DNA from: Phenylobacterium sp.
GTDB lineage: Bacteria; Pseudomonadota; Alphaproteobacteria; Caulobacterales; Caulobacteraceae
Assembly: GCA_028698405.1 (NCBI GenBank)
Contig: JAQVDF010000107.1
Span: 1 to 6,913 of the forward strand
Reading direction: 5' to 3'
DNA: 6,913 nucleotides
The stretch's first letter is position 1, and each line of letters opens with the position of its first letter. A program made the position numbers and the translations under genes. Under the pieces are notes generated by a model, which was given only the letters and a program-made list of their open reading frames with translations, made no database searches and had not been told where the DNA came from. Positions 5,827-6,913 of this stretch are shown piece after piece.

Positions 5827-5946
5827 GTGCGGAGGCGGCGTTGCCCCCCCCCGACTTGAGACTGGCGACCATGCCAGTCTGCCGTCTCCGCACCCCTTTT
5901 CTCGATGATGCACCACTTCGGCGGGCCCTCGCGGCCCGCCTTTCTT
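5827..5946 (+). ncRNA. gsrN: Structured small RNA with C-rich loop, GsrN-like general stress response sRNA
   Basis: No ORF with coding features lies here. The sequence folds by eye into a 13-bp outer stem (5827-5839 with 5881-5893, one G-U pair) enclosing a loop with nine consecutive C (5844-5852) and an inner 8-bp hairpin (5859-5866 with 5873-5880, loop GACCAT). A single-stranded linker (about 5894-5919) leads to a perfect 8-bp terminator hairpin and a T-rich run, for a transcript of about 120 nt. Caulobacter GsrN is an EcfG-controlled sRNA whose exposed C-rich 5' loop pairs with G-rich mRNA leaders such as katG; I recall it being encoded near the GSR genes. Promoter class, C-rich loop, terminator and location all agree. 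The homology is inferred from these features, not from an alignment; a different C-rich-loop riboregulator remains possible. Confidence 0.7.
5920..5946 (+). terminator. Rho-independent terminator of the small RNA
   Basis: A perfect 8-bp stem GGCGGGCC/GGCCCGCC (5920-5927 and 5933-5940) with a 5-nt loop is followed by TTTCTT on the plus strand. The minus strand has no T-run after the hairpin, so it serves plus-strand transcription; the OmpA-type gene ends at 5963 on the other strand. Confidence 0.85.
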
Positions 5947-5962
5947 ATGCGCGTCGCCCTGG

Positions 5963-6403
5963 CTAGGGCCGCGGGCGCATCTGCAGGATGACGTCGACGC
6001 GCCGCCGCAGCGGTTCGGCCCCGGCGTCGGTGACCGCGCCCTGATCGCCGCTGGCCGACAGGCGGAACTCCGCGGCCGGCAGGCCCAGCGCGGCCAGCGT
6101 GGCGGTGACCGCGTGCGCCCGCCGCTTGGAGAGCTCGAGGTTGGCCGCCGGTTCGCCGGCGGCGTCGGCCAGGCCCACCACGACCACCCGGTCGATCAGG
6201 CAGCCGCGCGCCTCGCTCGCCGCCTGGGCCAACAGTGTGCGGCCCTCGTCGGTCAGGTCGTGCGAGCCCGGCTCGAAATAGACCGGCACGGCCGTCTCCA
6301 CGCAGCGGGGCGGCGCCTCGACCAGCTCGCGTCCGCCAAGGCCCGCGCAGCCGGACAGGGCCGCGGCCAGCGCCATCGACGCCAAAATTCCAATCGCCTT
6401 CAA
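5963..6403 (-). CDS. OmpA-family domain lipoprotein
   Basis: From the TTG at 6403 the product is 146 residues. It has a short signal peptide and a lipobox LSGC with Cys19 as the lipidated residue, then a linker (20-38) and an OmpA C-terminal-like domain (about 39-142). The domain shows VYFEPGSHDLTDEG (41-54), GLADAAG (77-83) in place of the usual GHTDxxG, NLELSKRRAHAV (88-99), and a final RRVDVIL (134-140). Asp80 and Arg95 match the positions that bind diaminopimelate in peptidoglycan, so it probably tethers the outer membrane to the cell wall. Cys34 and Cys68 could form a disulfide. The TTG is chosen because it gives a complete signal peptide with GGAG six bases upstream; the frame stays open to 6601 but would run back through the upstream terminator and gene. 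No EcfG-type promoter was seen directly before it. Confidence 0.9.
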   Translation of the reverse strand: MKAIGILASMALAAALSGCAGLGGRELVEAPPRCVETAVPVYFEPGSHDLTDEGRTLLAQAASEARGCLIDRVVVVGLADAAGEPAANLELSKRRAHAVTATLAALGLPAAEFRLSASGDQGAVTDAGAEPLRRRVDVILQMRPRP

Positions 6404-6408
6404 GCGCT

Positions 6409-6415
6409 TCTCCTC
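6409..6415 (-). promoter_or_regulatory. Ribosome binding site that supports the TTG start of the OmpA-type lipoprotein
   Basis: GAGGAGA on the minus strand stands before the TTG at 6403, with six bases between GGAG and the start. This decides the start in favour of the signal-peptide form. Confidence 0.7.
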
Positions 6416-6423
6416 GCCACGTG

Positions 6424-6453
6424 AAAAGGGCGGCCGACCCGCGTCGACCGCCC
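6424..6453 (-). terminator. Rho-independent terminator after the glycine-zipper lipoprotein gene
   Basis: On the minus strand an 11-bp stem (6453-6443 with 6438-6428, one G-U pair) with a 4-nt loop is followed by TTTT. It lies between the two lipoprotein genes, so the downstream OmpA-type gene depends on readthrough or on a separate promoter not recognised here. Confidence 0.8.
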
Positions 6454-6485
6454 CCTTCCGATCTCTTAAGGGTCGACCGGGCGCG

Positions 6486-6830
6486 CTAGTAGCGCGGCGC
6501 GCCGTTCTCCCAATAGTACCGGCCGCTCGCCGGGTCGTAGTAGTAATAACGGCCCGCGGCCTCGTCGTAGTACTGGCGCCGGTTCGGAGCGGCCGCGCCA
6601 CAGCCGCCGTCCTCGCGGCAGCCCTTGACGGCCCCGGCCACGCCGCCGACCGCAGCGCCGATCGCCGCGCCCGTGCCGGCGTCGCCTGCGCCGACGTTGT
6701 TGCCGATGACTGCGCCGGCCAATGCGCCCAGGGCGGCGCCGCCGGCGGCGTTGGACTCCACGCGGCCGGTGGTGGTGCAGGCGGCGGCCAGCAGGCCGGC
6801 GCCCGCCAGGGCGATCAGTGGTCTCAGCAT
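6486..6830 (-). CDS. Glycine-zipper lipoprotein with tyrosine-rich C-terminal repeats
   Basis: The 114-residue product starts MLRPLIALAGAGLLAAAC, a lipoprotein signal with Cys18 as the acylated residue. Residues 28-70 are a glycine-zipper segment (AAGGAALGALAGAVIG and GTGAAIGAAVGGVAGAVKG), as in the small Gly-zipper outer-membrane lipoproteins of Proteobacteria. Two cysteines follow (71, 77), then three roughly 10-residue units rich in Tyr: RRQYYDEAAG (84-93), RYYYYDPASG (94-103) and RYYWENGAPR (104-113). The ATG at 6830 has AAGGAGA just upstream. An EcfG-type promoter lies at 6869-6894, so stress control is predicted. The role is probably in envelope stability, with the zipper packing in or on the membrane; no specific function is known. 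Confidence 0.88.
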   Translation of the reverse strand: MLRPLIALAGAGLLAAACTTTGRVESNAAGGAALGALAGAVIGNNVGAGDAGTGAAIGAAVGGVAGAVKGCREDGGCGAAAPNRRQYYDEAAGRYYYYDPASGRYYWENGAPRY

Positions 6831-6868
6831 ACGACTCTCCTTGGACTGTGCCGTCCCCCGGCCGAGGC

Positions 6869-6894
6869 AACGCGGCCCGCATCGGGCGAGTTCC
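6869..6894 (-). promoter_or_regulatory. EcfG-type promoter for the glycine-zipper lipoprotein gene
   Basis: On the minus strand GGAAC (6894-6890) and CGTT (6872-6869) are spaced by 17 bases, an exact consensus match. The expected start near 6862 leaves about 30 nt before the ATG at 6830. Confidence 0.8.
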
Positions 6895-6913
6895 GGAACC
6901 GGCGCACGGCCAC

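Noticed and set aside
5893..5900. CCCCTTTT after the outer sRNA stem as the transcript end.
   Set aside because: The T-run is only four bases and a much better terminator follows at 5920-5946. It may still allow some early termination or mark a processing region.
6404..6601. N-terminal extension of the OmpA-type gene to 6601.
   Set aside because: It would bury the lipoprotein signal peptide and overlap the terminator and the upstream gene in another frame.
1..6913. CRISPR arrays, tRNA or rRNA genes, insertion sequences.
   Set aside because: No regularly spaced direct repeats, no cloverleaf or rRNA-like sequence and no transposase-like ORF were seen.

Overview
This high-GC window carries the core general stress response (GSR) locus of an alphaproteobacterium, most likely a member of the Caulobacteraceae (Caulobacter, Phenylobacterium or Brevundimonas type). 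The evidence is the gene order cheY-cheR / entericidin / HisKA_2 sensor kinase / EcfG sigma factor / NepR anti-sigma factor / divergent PhyR, together with repeated GGAAC-N16/17-CGTT promoters typical of EcfG (sigma-T) sigma factors. The species cannot be named from the sequence alone.

Layout. Bases 1-979 (+) hold the 3' end of a CheY-like receiver gene, overlapped by 4 nt by a cheR methyltransferase gene. A terminator hairpin separates cheR from a convergent 46-residue entericidin-type lipoprotein gene (1035-1175, -). Next on the minus strand is the operon nepR (3758-3552), ecfG/sigT (3552-2953), phyK (2935-1217). phyR is divergent on the plus strand (3983-4780, TTG start) and ends in a strong terminator. 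Bases 4781-5062 hold no gene but are dense in inverted repeats. Two small membrane-protein genes follow as a minus-strand pair (5604-5383 and 5365-5063). Bases 5605-5962 have no protein gene; they hold an EcfG-type promoter on each strand and a strongly folded small RNA candidate (about 5827-5946, +) with a nine-C loop, which resembles the Caulobacter GSR sRNA GsrN. The right end has two minus-strand lipoprotein genes: an OmpA-domain protein (6403-5963, TTG start) and a glycine-zipper protein with a tyrosine-rich C-terminal repeat (6830-6486), separated by a terminator.

How the genes work together. By the established PhyR-NepR-EcfG partner-switch model, the PhyK kinase phosphorylates PhyR on its receiver Asp, PhyR~P binds NepR, and the freed EcfG transcribes GSR promoters. 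Six EcfG-type promoters can be read by eye here: upstream of nepR-ecfG, phyR, the sRNA candidate, the two-gene membrane-protein unit, the glycine-zipper lipoprotein, and entericidin. The last lies across the 3' end of phyK. The locus therefore appears to hold the regulators with their feedback loop, a candidate regulatory RNA, and several envelope-directed outputs. All regulatory assignments are inferred from motifs.
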